Of a stretch of 64,000 bases of DNA, positions 12,666 through 23,982 are shown in pieces (position 1 is the stretch's first letter; every line of letters begins with the position of its first letter). The stretch lies in the NCBI GenBank assembly GCA_027946365.1, contig JAPEUQ010000006.1:806001-870000 (forward strand), read 5' to 3'. Source of the DNA: Kalmusia sp. IMI 367209 (Eukaryota > Ascomycota > Dothideomycetes > Pleosporales > Didymosphaeriaceae). A model generated the notes under the pieces. It was not told the origin of the DNA. It ran no database searches and saw only the letters and a program-made list of their open reading frames with translations. The translations under genes and the position numbers were made by a program.

Positions 12666-13822
12666 ATGGCAAGAGCAAGCATCACAACGGATCCACAGTC
12701 TTCGATTACACTACTTACCGACCCTGCCTCTTTCACTGATTCCAATAGAGGGCCGATCACTACATTGTTTCCACCACCAGCTTCGTGTACTGGAATTCTA
12801 ACCTCAATGCAATTTTACGATGCTATGTTCTTCGCTCATGGGAACGATCCATACTTCGATCCGTCTTGCTATCCCACTGGATCTCTTCGAACAGATCAGC
12901 TCATGTTAGAATCATGGGATCTCTTCTATTGCAAGCTCTAGGTTACCAGCTTCTTTTACTCTGCTAACGACCAAACGTAGACAGTCCTGCGCTGTGCCCA
13001 CAGGGTTGGACAAAAGACGTGACGTTCACTTCTAGTGTGCCAGGTCACGATCCGTCCATCTATGTGTCAATAGGGTCGAAGACCTCAGTCGCAGTCTGCT
13101 GTCCATCGTATGTGTCCAATTATTGAGCTTACGCAATTTCTAATCTTTGGAAGCTAATGAACGTAGTGGCTGGTCGTATTTGAATTTTGGGCACCAATGC
13201 CACACTACTCTTACACGAGGTCAAGCTGTCCGATACGTTTTCCCAACCAACCAACCATGGAGCTCTATCTGGTTGGGATCGTGGCTCAGTGTCTACGACC
13301 ACTGTGGCGAAAGATACCATTGTCGTTGGTGACGGCGTACAGATCTGGTGGCAAAGCTCCGACCAGGCGTTGCTTGCCTCTGCTACTGCTGCTGCTGCGT
13401 CTTCTTCATCTTCCACGATGTCATTGACAAGTACAATTACATCCGTTTCCACTGGCGAAACTGGCTCGCAGTCATCCTCAGCAGCGTCATCATCTGGCAG
13501 TCCAGTAACCTCTTCGCCACCGGCGAACAACGAAAGTGGCCTAACATTAGGCGGCAAGATAGGCTTAGGCATCGGTATACCGTTGATTGTCACTTTAGTT
13601 CTTGCGATCGTATTGCTCGTCTTTCGACGTAGAACGAAGCCGAGCGTCACTCAAGTTGCCAAATCGAGACTACCCGCCGAGCTTGCGTATTCGAATCAGA
13701 TTCATGAGATATCCGAACCTACAGCCGAACTTGCCTATTCGAGGCAGTTTCATGAAATGCCAAATAAAGCGATTCCTTTCGAGCTTTATGCCAATTCCGC
13801 TCAGCATCAGAATCGCGATTAG
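12666..13822 (+). CDS. Single-pass Ser/Thr-rich fungal membrane protein; frame shifts at a CCAA repeat
   Basis: Exon 1 is 12666-12930, exon 2 12981-13106 and exon 3 starts at 13167. The first intron uses a GC donor (tatt|gcaagc) with a CTAAC branch. This gives the family segment YYSPALCPQGWT, and intron 2 gives VCCPSGWSYLNFGHQC, as in the fungal Cys-Pro-Gly ectodomain family. The frame then closes at 13332, while a second frame carries the expected remainder. That is SVSTTTVAKDTIVVGDGVQI, a Ser-rich stalk, the transmembrane helix IGLGIGIPLIVTLVLAIVLL with a basic stop-transfer RRRTK, and a tail with PAELAYS repeats. The switch lies at CCAACCAACCAA (13243-13254): one copy fewer joins the frames. 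Likely a cell-surface protein of unknown role; possibly a pseudogene here. Confidence 0.65.
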
Positions 13823-14863
13823 CTAGAGTTTGCTTTTTAGAAAAAAGCCTATTAGACCGAGGCGAAGCGATTCTTCGTGTTTGAGGAACTTCACTCCCAA
13901 AACGTATTCGACGACGTTTTCCGTACCCGCTTTTACCGTACCATAGTGAACTATTCGACCTCAAGTAGCTCACAATCAGCATCGCTGAATTGAATATATA
14001 CCACACCTATAATACTGCACACGACATGCAGAGAGCGACATCATTGTAGCCGATACAATACTACTCCGCAGAATAGCGAACCCAGAGCGAGTCATTTTGT
14101 ATATCTATCAAGAGCTGTCGACGTGAGGTCTTCTTTGGGGAAATGCACCGTCTTAGCAACAGTCTATCAAGTGCATGGTCCAAGTACAAGAGAGGTTTAA
14201 TGAGCTCATTTACGTTTGATGGGTAGTTTAATGCAATAATTTGCTTCTAAAGATGTAGCAAGGTTGGCATAAGTCTGTATAGGCCATATAAACTACTTGT
14301 AGGAAAACAATGCTAAATTATATTCGTTACTGAGCGCCACTATATTGTTCTAATGTACCAAAGAGCTGCATAGATGTAATGCAAAGGAATTAGCTTTCGC
14401 AGTGTTCCCATACGACACGGGAAAGCGGTTGGCTCCTGCAGAATGAAGATCTATTTGGACCGAATGCTCGACACTATTATTTGCTTCCTTTTTTTTTCAT
14501 CCTCGATCTTTACGGGTGTCGTTTTATGTGATGGATAGAGGTCATACGTAGCCTAGAAATAAGGTTTCTCTTTCATGGGCAAGGGTGGATGGCTTATAAG
14601 AAGGTGCACCAGTTTCTAGAGTCGCTTTTCTTTAGAAGCGAATCCAATGAATATGACATTACAGTGCTTTTTATTGACATCATATATCGTTTCCACGCCG
14701 TTCTTAACGTTATAATTTGTTCAGTACAGATTCAGCCTTGCTGCCTGCGTGGACTGTGCCAAGTGGCGCTCACCGGAATGCAGCCCCGCGCCTGTCTTAC
14801 TTCAGCCTTCTCCTTGACAACTTCCCACCTAACAATTCTCACTGCTGATTGTGAAAGCGTAAT
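13823..14863. other. 1.0 kb intergenic, AT-rich, no supported gene
   Basis: Spacer between the membrane protein gene and the NACHT gene. It has T-runs (e.g. near 14489-14497) and a short frame from 14589 that overlaps the NACHT start and shows no family. Confidence 0.5.
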
Positions 14864-17800
14864 ATGGCAGAAGTATTCGGGATAGTAGGAGGGGGGCTTA
14901 ACCGTTCTGGAGATAACCGCCAAAGTCATCAAACAATGCAAAGAATTGATCGAGACAGCCCATGATGCGCCGCGGGTACGTATGTTGCGATTCAAATATT
15001 GCGTTGCGTTTTGCACGCCTGCGGATAACTCGTAAATCGAATGGTAGAACTTAGAGAGCTTTACTAACAGACCGCTTCTCTTCCTAGGACCTTCGACATA
15101 TTCTTATAGAGATAACGTCGCTAAAGGCAGTTCTAGAAAGTTTCGAGTTCCTCTCGAGGGCAGACTTTTCAGATACTGCACAGAGTCTAACAGATCCTAA
15201 CGGGATCGTGGAAGGATGCCGAGGCACCGTCGACGACATTTCCAAAGAACTAGATAGGCTATCACTTGCCAACACCTCACACGTCCGCGTTAATACTTCA
15301 AAACGACAGAGAGTCAAGGGATCCTTGCAGTGGTGTTTACGGGAAAGCAAGACTCGAAAGCTGCTAGATCAGGTGATGCAGCATAAGGCAACTCTTACGC
15401 TTGCACTCCTCGGCGAAATCACGAGCGATGTGAAGGAGATCAAAAGCACCATGGAACGAGTAGATGACCGCCTTAATCAAGCAGATCGAAGAAAATTGTG
15501 CGACTGGATTGAGCATATCAATCCCGTTTCAATTCATAACATGTCTTGCGGGAACCATGAAGAGAACACTACACAATGGATCCATCGCGTGGATCAATGG
15601 AATGATTGGCTTCATCTCCAACGCCGATGCATTTGGCTTCACGGAATTCCTGGTGCCGGAAAAACTGTACTCGCATCGTATTTGATTCAGCAAGTCGCCG
15701 CCCACTGTAAAGGCTTGCAAGACAACCGTGTGGGACATCTCTACTATTATTGCTCTTTCCGTCATGGCGAAGAGGGTCGAAGAGACGAAGCGATATCTTG
15801 TGTGCGATGGCTAGTCAGCCAACTTTGCCGGAAGGTTGACAATGTCCCAGCCAAGCTCGTTCCCCTCTATCAAGAAAACACCATGCCGACCTTTCAAGCG
15901 CTTAAAGAAGCCCTACAAGAACTTCTTGTACATTTCGATACACTTTACATCGTTGTTGACGCGGTTGATGAGAGCAGTCCAAGAGGAAATCTCTTGGAAT
16001 TCCTGCAGGAAATCATACTCAAACCAGAATATGGAAAGATACAGTTACTAATCACAAGCCGAAGGTACGCAGATATTGAAGGAGCGCTTCGTTTTCTATC
16101 AGAACCTTCATTGCCTATGTCAAATTCCATTGTCGATGCAGATATACGGACCTATATCGAATCCAGTATGGGGCGGAACAAGAAGTTCATGGCATGGTCC
16201 GCAAACTTTCGGAACGAAATTACCACATCATTAGCCCAGGGCGCCCAAGGCATGTAAGTATATCACATCGGACCACATCTTACTTCCTGTAGCTGACTAA
16301 TAGGTTTCGTTGGGTTGTTTGTCAGCTTGATAGGCTCCAACGCAAGTCGGTCCAACAAGCCAGAGAGGCGATTAAGCATCTTCCAAAGACGATCGAGGAG
16401 ACATATGAGCTAATTCTACTGGAGATACCTCAAGAGGACTGGATCACAGTGCGTACAGCTTTGCAATGGATCATCGCACATTCGAGCTTGGGACTCCCTA
16501 CCGCCATACCCATGAGCTATCTTAGCTCAGCTATATCGAGTCACGATTCTACCTCTGTGTTAGATGTCGATGAGGATGCCCACAAGCACGAATATCTCAA
16601 GGACATACTGGGTTGTCTAATCGAAGTGAATCTCATCGATCCCATCGACTTTACTGTCGAATGGGGATTTCTGAATGGAGATTCACTAAATGAAGGAGGC
16701 CAGAACGACCAAGCTGTTCCTACCATACTACTCGCGCACTACACTATTCAGGAATTTCTCTTCTCTGAACGTATGAAGATGAGCAAGATTTCCTACTTCG
16801 CAATGTCCGAAGAAACATGTGCACAGCTGGTGCTGGAAACTGTCCTCCGGCCAGAAGTGGTAATTGACGACTCCTGTTTGGACCATGTTGGATTTCCGTG
16901 CTACTGTCACATCGTCGCTCGGTGTTGCCCAGAAGTATGGGAATGTGTTATAGTACAGAACCAAAATTTCTGGGATCGGTATTACAGGTTCTTTGATGCA
17001 CAAAAACTTTCATGGAACTTACACACACTCGCATTACATGATGAACAAAGAATCTTAATTGATTTTGAGCCAGCACACGACCTTCTCGTATCCAAACTCC
17101 AATATCTTTGTTCACTCTTGAGCTTCGGCTGCAGGGATATGGTAGTAAAGCTGTGGACAGAGCTTCCTCTAGAGACCGCTTTATCTGTCTTGATACCTTT
17201 GAAGCTAGCTGCGCCTGGCTTCAGATATAAGCGAGGTCTAATAACCATCCTAGATGCACTTGGAGTATATTGCTTTAGCTTGAGCACAATACATGGCTTG
17301 TTGAGCATCATGAAACCGATCATGGAACCATGGAAGCTACTTATGTTTTTTATCGGAGCTCATTACCACGAAAACAATTGTAAACGGTCTTGCTTCATTA
17401 CCGATATACTGGATGATGGAATACCTCTGAACTCGTCTAAATACTTCATTACACCACTACAAATTGCTGTCCGGAACTGGGATTATGCCGGGGTCTACAA
17501 ATGCCTGAAATATGGCGCAAACCCCAACGACACAGGGCACCCGAGTGGCTACATTCCGGCACACATGGACAAGACAGGGGCGCAATCCAGTCCTCTGCAT
17601 ATTATCCGAAATGCTGAGTTCGGGTTAATGAGAAAAGCTTATTACATAGATTTCAAGGTATGTTTTTACACATAAATCTCCTATCGTTTGATGTGTTTCT
17701 CTACAGCGCTATCATCAGTGAAGCGGAATAGCTTCGTCCTCGAGTATGTAGCATCTAGGATATATACATGCTCAGGTCTGCGTGCACCTGATGTTTCCCA

Positions 17801-17967
17801 ACAACTGGACCTTGCTGACTAAAGCCACCCCTCTATAGGGTGAAAGAGCCAAGCAACGACCTGCGATCGAGGAATTGTTGTTGAAATATGGCGCTAAGGA
17901 TTTTGTCCGTTCGGTGCCTGAGGACCCTCGACAGAAAAGATCAGCAGTTCACCTTCTGCTGAATTGA
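14864..17967 (+). CDS. NACHT-ankyrin STAND (NLR-like) protein; first exon frameshifted at a G6 run
   Basis: Exon 1 14864-14975 opens MAEVFGIVGGG, then must change frame to read LTVLEITAKVIKQCKELIE. The switch is at six Gs (14891-14896); five would keep one frame. Exon 2 is 15088-16253, exon 3 16304-17657 and exon 4 17839-17967 (180-nt intron). Without the exon 1 defect the product is about 920 residues. Order: an N-terminal helical STAND-associated domain, the NACHT domain with Walker A GIPGAGKTVLAS and a Walker B-like DTLYIVVDAVDE, a helical region, then weak ankyrin-like repeats (ITPLQIAVRNWDYAGVYKCL; AIEELLLKYGA). Such proteins act in fungal non-self recognition and programmed cell death. 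A start at 15208 would avoid the frameshift but lose the N-terminal domain. Confidence 0.82.
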
Positions 17968-20743
17968 GTGATCCTGTCGAGAGCAATGTGGGCGAAAGAT
18001 GCGGAACAATAGCGACCAAAATTGTTATAAAGTTTGTACATATTTTTGCATGATAACATAGCATATAGCAGTGACACCTCTCCTGCTCGATATGCCCAAA
18101 ATGCATGTAAAGGAGGGCTCGTTCTCTATACAATGTTTTGGCGATGGTCGTCTCTTGCGTAGATTTGAGCCTCTCCAAGCCACCGAAGCCGCTGCGTACG
18201 CTTTATAATATATCGTCTAGGTTCGTCTCAAGGACTTTACGACAAGGCCACAGATTTCTACATGAGCAGAATTCCTATACAAGAATTTCTTCACAAGCAG
18301 GACACGCATCACGTATGCTCGGCAGACGTACCCATGCTAACACTGAAGCTACCTCGAACCAGCATGTCCCACCATCTCCCAGCGCACACGAAGTCACAAT
18401 CAAGACTCCAATCTCCAATGCGGAGAAGACCAAGACGCAAACGCGTTTCCAGTCTCGCCAGCCTCACCATCCACTCAGCCTTACGCCTCACGCCTCACGC
18501 CTCTGGCTCAGCGGGCACCGAGTAACGCGGCTACGTATCAATACAAAGGTAGCAATCTCGCGCGAAGTCGAACTGCGGGCACGACCCAAGAGAAAAGGGA
18601 TACCCTCGGCATGCGAGCGACTACGCACGCAAGTCACGAAAGGGGTCATGCATGTAGAGCCCTCCAGTCACGGGACGGAAAAACCGAGTAGGGAATTAAG
18701 ATGCACACAAGCAAGGGGGGAGGGGGGGGGGCGGCAAAGGGACGTAGATATCGTTTGCCGGCCCCGCATGTGCGCGTGTGCGACGTGCTCGCATGAACTG
18801 CGGCGGGCGCAAAGTCTCACCTTGCGCCATATGTCTCGGAGTTGCTAGTACGAAGGGAAAGTTAGAATGGAGTGGCAAAGTGTTTCGCGGGCACGCTTCG
18901 GCCGGAAGAGGAAGGACGTAGGGACATCGCGCTTTTCCCTCGCAGCCGCGAGGCGTTGAGCTTATTTCGACGACCACGGCGGCCGTCGGGGGGGTTCCGC
19001 TTGGAGAGTGCGAATGTGGAAATAACGGACACCGGGCGTTTCATCAACGGTTTTGGCGTGGGTTGTCGTTAATTGGTGGAGTGTTTTGGACTGAGGCGTG
19101 TTGCGACGGCCAATGGGCCCGCCCAGGTCGACGAAACGGTGTGTTCGCTGGTACGCGCTGTTTGGGATAGATTGGATGGGAGATGTTCACGGAAAGAGAT
19201 TGCGATGGCATAAGGGCAGTAGTGCGTGGGACGGCGAGCAGAAAATGAAAAAAATGCGTGTCTGGGTGGAACTATGCCATTGGCGATGTTCGCAAGTATT
19301 TCCATTGTGGCCCAGCTGCGATTGTGCCTGCTTTCTGGCTATGGGCGTGCCCCGCATTTTTCTTCTCCCTTGAGTCAGGACGCAGACGATCTATTGGAGG
19401 CTGACTTGTGGATGGCTATTGGGAAAGAAGTGCAAATGCAACTCGGCAGATTGACGAATTGCAGGACTCGGCGCGCGACGCCCAAGATCGCAAAGTGCGG
19501 AAGGCATATCGCTATCTCGACAATCTGCCACTTGGATTCGAGTGATCCGCAGTCATCTGAAGAGATTTTACACAGTTTGTGAAGGTTTGGCTACCACGTG
19601 TGTGTGTGCCGTCTCCAAGTATCGTAGCGGGGCCAGATTTTTTTCATGCCATGAGAACAACCATAATAATAAAACAGGATGCACAGTGGATTCAAGCACG
19701 CCCCCCCATCTATCGACCCGTGCCGTCGACAGGGTCTGATTTTTTCCTCGAGGGCCTGTGGCGGTGTGCGCAACGCACGGAGATTGGCCGGATAGAGATT
19801 CTAGGGGGATCTTCAGCGGTTGTTATCGATGAGCCGTGCGAACCGCGGGCAGAGAGAGAGAGATGAAGATTCGAGGGAGGCGGGCGGCCTCGATGTTTGA
19901 CCTTCTGTTGGGGAGGTGATGTGGCGAGTGGATTTGACACATCGGTGTCATCAGACGTGCGGCAGGCGGAACCGTGGCTCTGGCCCCGTCGGTCGAGCAA
20001 GCAGCTGTTGTGAGGAGTGTGGTTGGGATTGCCCCTTTTCACGTGAGGGCTGGGTATGGGTTCCCATAGCGCTAGATCAGCCGAAGGCATCGGCCAAGGT
20101 TCATCATCACCATCCGCGTCAATGCTCTGTCGCCAGGGCCCGCTGGATGCGGAAAGGCGCCCCTCTCGATCCTCATCAATACATCGGGCAGACGTTTTCG
20201 TCACCCTGCAGCGTTGTGCAGAGACAGCAGAGGAAAAAGCGTGTCGCCCAGCCCGCTCAGGTACGGCGGCGCAACGGTGCGCAGACGGACAGGACCAACG
20301 CACGTCAGCTCTCTCCTCCCCCTTCCCGCGGCCACAGAGATTGGAACTGCGAGGGCGGAAATAGGGCCGGTAATGATCCGCAGGCGTCTGCTAGACCACC
20401 AGCGGCGCCGCTCTCGTGATAGCGTGCGAGGGCGGGCAGTTTGGCACCACTTTCGGCTGGCGGTGCCAACGCCAGTGCCATGCTGGTGCGCGCAAGGGTC
20501 TCGTGGGCTCTAAACGGGGATCGGCGACGCTGCAAGCCCGCAATTCGCTGTGCAGCCTGCACTAGGGCGAGATGTGCTTGCTCCCATGCTTTGCCCAGAT
20601 GGGAGCTTGGACCGCCTGACATGGTGAAAGTGCGCGCAGGGTCGAGTTGTGCAGAGGGCCGGCGATGGTTGGGATAAAAGACGCTGGTGTTGCACGCACA
20701 GGAAGGCCTGCAGAAACGCGCCGGGGGCCTCGGAATCGGCACG

Positions 20744-20770
20744 CTGCTGCTGCTGCTGCTGCTGCTGCTG
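20744..20770. repeat. (CTG)9 trinucleotide microsatellite
   Basis: Nine perfect CTG copies are followed by CAG-rich sequence to about 20812, so a CTG/CAG hairpin can form. It lies in a non-coding GC-rich region. Confidence 0.9.
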
Positions 20771-21282
20771 CAGAGCAGTGCAAGAGCAGTGCAAGAGCAT
20801 GCAGAGCAGCAGATGGACTCGTCTAGCCGCTCGAGGCGGTGGGTGTTGCGAAAGTGTGCCCTGCCGCGTTGCTGCAAGAGGGCTCCGCCCAGGCAGAAGT
20901 ACGTATTGACATGGCGAGGGTCGACTGCAGAATGATACAATGAGCTGCGGGGGCAGAACACCACCAATGCGACCGGGCCCTGCAAGGGCCTCGACAGGCA
21001 AATAGCAGTCCCCAGATGCTTGCGGCGGTGGAGAGCGGCAGGAGGCCGCCGTCTTCCATTTTCCATGTGTCTCGTGAGGGGGGATGGAAGCCTCCACAGA
21101 GGTTGGACAATCGACCGGCGTGCGGAGAGAGAAGGTCATGCGACCGGCTGCGGCGAGATAGGGACGCAGCATTATCAGAACCGGCGCCGTCACCGTCGCC
21201 TCTGCCACATGCTTACCACCCGATGGTGGCTCCTCTGGCCGTGCCTCTCTCTCTCTTTGTTGCGCAGGTGAAGCTGTGTGTA

Positions 21283-21315
21283 TGGGCTGGGCTGGCTGGC
21301 TGGCTGGCTGGCTGG
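21283..21315. repeat. GGCT tetranucleotide array
   Basis: GGGCT followed by several tandem GGCT units about 460 nt upstream of the PH-domain gene start codon. Confidence 0.85.
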
Positions 21316-21772
21316 CCGGCGCGCTGCCATGCATACGGCGCTGTTTCATCAGGCCCCGAGCAGTGCATAAAGCAGTTGAGTCACGTTAATTCGACGGCGC
21401 GAGGGCCAGGCGTGATACACGAGCGGGTCTGCGGCGGCTGCCAAAGGACGTGCTGGGAGACCAATTTCGGTTCATCCCTGCACGCTCCCCTAGCAACCAC
21501 CCACGCACCTTAAAGCTCCCCCAGCCCTTGGCCGTGGCGTGCTTTTCCTTCATTCTCTGCCTCTCACGCTTTGCTCGTCACTCACCCGAGCCTTCTTCCA
21601 CGAAGCTGCCACCTGCCGGCACAGAGCCTTCTTTCCGTACGCCTTTGTAATTCCCCCTCACCACACGAGCTTGCCTCGATCCCCCCTCCCGACCCTACAC
21701 AATCCAGCCGCGTCCTCCCGCCCTCCCGCCTTCTCCCAGCAACTTCACCGCAAATACTTGTATTTCGCAACC

Positions 21773-23982
21773 ATGTCCGCCCCCGTAGAAGAGCAGAAGC
21801 CCGTCCTCGCTACCGAGGCCGGCGCTGTTGAGCCCACCCCAGCACCCGCCGGTGTTGTGAGCGAGGAGAAGCCCGCCGAGCCTGTTGCGCCCGTGGAGGA
21901 GACGCCCAAGGCCGAGGGCGAGGCTGCCGCTCCCGTTGAGGAGAAGAAGGAGGAGAAGCCGATTGAGCCCATCTACAGCGGTGCTCTTGGCTACAAGGCA
22001 CCGGGCCTGAAGAAGTGGGTTTTTTTGCAGCGCTGCTAGTTTTGGGTGCCACTGCTGACAGCGTTAACAGCGCATTCCGCTTCTCCAAGAAGTACTTCTG
22101 GTTCGGCGAGGAGGCCGCTGTCCCGACATCCAGCCTCAGCCATTACCTTCGTGGCGAGAAGGCCGACGTTGCGCACCCGACCGCTGCCTGGTCCAGCGTC
22201 ACCGGCAAGGGTCTGCTGTACTTTGTCAAGCACGCCGACGAGAAGTCGACGCCTGCCGGTGTCTTGAAACTGGTACGCATAAACATGCATATTTTTCAAA
22301 TCATCAATCATCTAACATGGACAGGCCGATGCTACCGAGCTCTCCAAGGACGGTCTCGTTGCGTTCCACTTCAAGCTCCACGGCCACAAGCACGCTTTTG
22401 AGGCCCAGACTGCCCCTGAGCGCAATGGCTGGTTCGTCGCCGTCGAGAAGGCCATTGAGGAGGCCAAGGCTGCCAAGGAGGGCATCGTTGCGAACGAGAC
22501 CTACAAGGAGGAGCTCTCGAAGCTGGGTACGTTTTTCTAAATATTTTTTTTTCAAGACGCGTCGCATCGCGTCGCGAAAACAGATGTTGCATTCGCTTCT
22601 TCCCGTGCTGCAGACGCACTGACACGCCCCACAGGCAAGCCCGCTACGCTAGCTGCCACCACTGGCTCCACCCCGAAGAAGAGCACCGATGTTGCACCTA
22701 AGCCTGCGGAGGCTGAGTCTTCCACTGCTGCTGCTACCACCGAGGAAACTGCTGCACCGGCCCGCACCGGTTCCTCTTCTTCTAGCTCTTCTGACGAGGA
22801 TAAGAAGAAGAAGGCGGCAAAGAGCAAGAGCCGCTCCGTCTCCCGCGGAAAGCGTGCCTCTATCTTCGGTGGCCTCCTTGGAAAGAAGGACAAGGCCGAG
22901 GAGAAGGTCGAAGAGAAGAAGGAGGAAAAGAAGGAGAAGTCCGAAGAAAAGAAGGAGGAGAAGGAGGAGCCCACTGTCCCGGCTGAGCCTGCTGCCGAGA
23001 GTAAGTTTCAACACCACCATTCTCTTGCGTGTTAATCCTGACGATTGTAGCCTCTGCCACTGCTCCTGTTGTGGCTCCCGTCATCACCTCTGAGGTTCCT
23101 CCCGTTGAGCCTGTCAAGGCCGAGGAGACCCCAGCTGTGGAGGAGAAGAAGGTCGAGGAAAAGCCCAAGCCGGCCAAGCGTGGGTCCATCTTCGGCAACT
23201 TCGTCGAGAAGCTCAAGAGCCCGACGCACGAGAAGAAGGAGGCTGACCTCGTCCCCGCTGTTCCGGCCAAGGAGTCCGAGGTTGCTGCTGAAGCTCCCAA
23301 GATCGAGGAGCCCGCCACGACTGAGACTGCTCCCGTAATCCCCCCTGTTGATGCTGCTGCTGTCGACACCACCACCGAAGCTCCTAAGGTCGAGGAGCCC
23401 AAGCCTGCTACGACCACTCCTCACAAGGAGAAGCAGTCGTTCTCCTTCGGCAAGTTCCTCGGTGGCAACAAGGAGAAGGCCAAGTCTCCGGCTACGGAGA
23501 AGGCTCCCGAGCTCCCCAAGGCTGAGGAAGCTCCTAAGGTCGAGGAGGCCCCGGCTGTCGGCGCCCCTGCCGCTGTCGAGCCCGTGGCTGAGGCTCCCAA
23601 GGAGGAGGCGAAGGAGGAACCGGCCACTGAGGCCGCTACCACCACCACCCCTGTCACCAAGAAGCGTGGCTCCATCTTCGGTGCCCTCGGTGGCAAGAAG
23701 GAGGGTGACGACAAGGCCCGCAGCGGTTTCGGTGGTCTTTTCCGCGCCGCCAGCAAGGCCGGTAAGCCCAAGAAGGAGAAGGAGGTTACTCCTGCCGCCA
23801 AGGTCGACGAGGCTGCCGAGCCCAAGGAGGAGAAGACCGAGGCCGCCCCTGTCGCCGAGGAGAAGAAGGAGGAGCCTGCCGTTGCTGCGGCCGAGCCCGC
23901 CACCATCGGTGACGTCGTCCCGGAAGCTGTCACAGTAGGGCAGGATACGAAAAGCACGCCACAAGTCTCTGCCACTGCATAA
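21773..23982 (+). CDS. Meu6-like PH-domain protein with repeated basic SIFG motifs
   Basis: Five exons, 21773-22014, 22071-22272, 22325-22526, 22635-23000 and 23051-23982, give about 647 residues. An acidic Pro/Ala/Glu-rich N-terminus of ~70 residues is followed by a PH-like domain of about 140 residues. That domain runs from YSGALGYKAPGLKK through FRFSKKYFWFGEE and LVAFHFKLHGHKHAFEAQTA to an EAKAAKEG helix. This resembles the fungal PH_4/Meu6 family (meiotic expression up-regulated in fission yeast). The C-terminal ~430 residues alternate acidic AP/E-rich spacers with short basic motifs, KRASIFGGLLGKKDK, KRGSIFGNFVEKLKS, FSFGKFLGGNKEK and KRGSIFGALGGKKEG, which are possible phosphorylation-controlled membrane or cortex binding elements (inference). 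It is highly codon-biased (GCC/GAG/AAG), suggesting strong expression. Confidence 0.85.

Larger units (their letters stand above)
17968..21772. other. 3.8 kb GC-rich gene-poor tract upstream of the PH-domain gene
   Basis: Several long overlapping frames exist on both strands (e.g. 18138-18848 plus, 20305-21066 and 20510-21349 minus). They look like by-products of high GC: Arg/Ala/Ser/Pro-rich, mutually overlapping and matching no family. Low-complexity tracts include a G-rich stretch at 18714-18731, (CTG)9 at 20744-20770 and a GGCT array near 21283-21315. The 3' end is the promoter and leader of the downstream gene. A long untranslated leader or non-coding RNA is possible. Confidence 0.5.

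Noticed and set aside
18138..18848. 236-codon plus frame
   Set aside because: No domain, irregular basic composition, lies in the non-coding GC-rich tract; no ATG context or splice support.
20305..21349. Two long minus-strand frames (253 and 279 codons) overlapping each other
   Set aside because: Ala/Pro/Ser/Arg-rich translations from GC-rich DNA, mutually overlapping in different frames, poly-Gln/Leu/Ala only from the CTG repeat, no family similarity.
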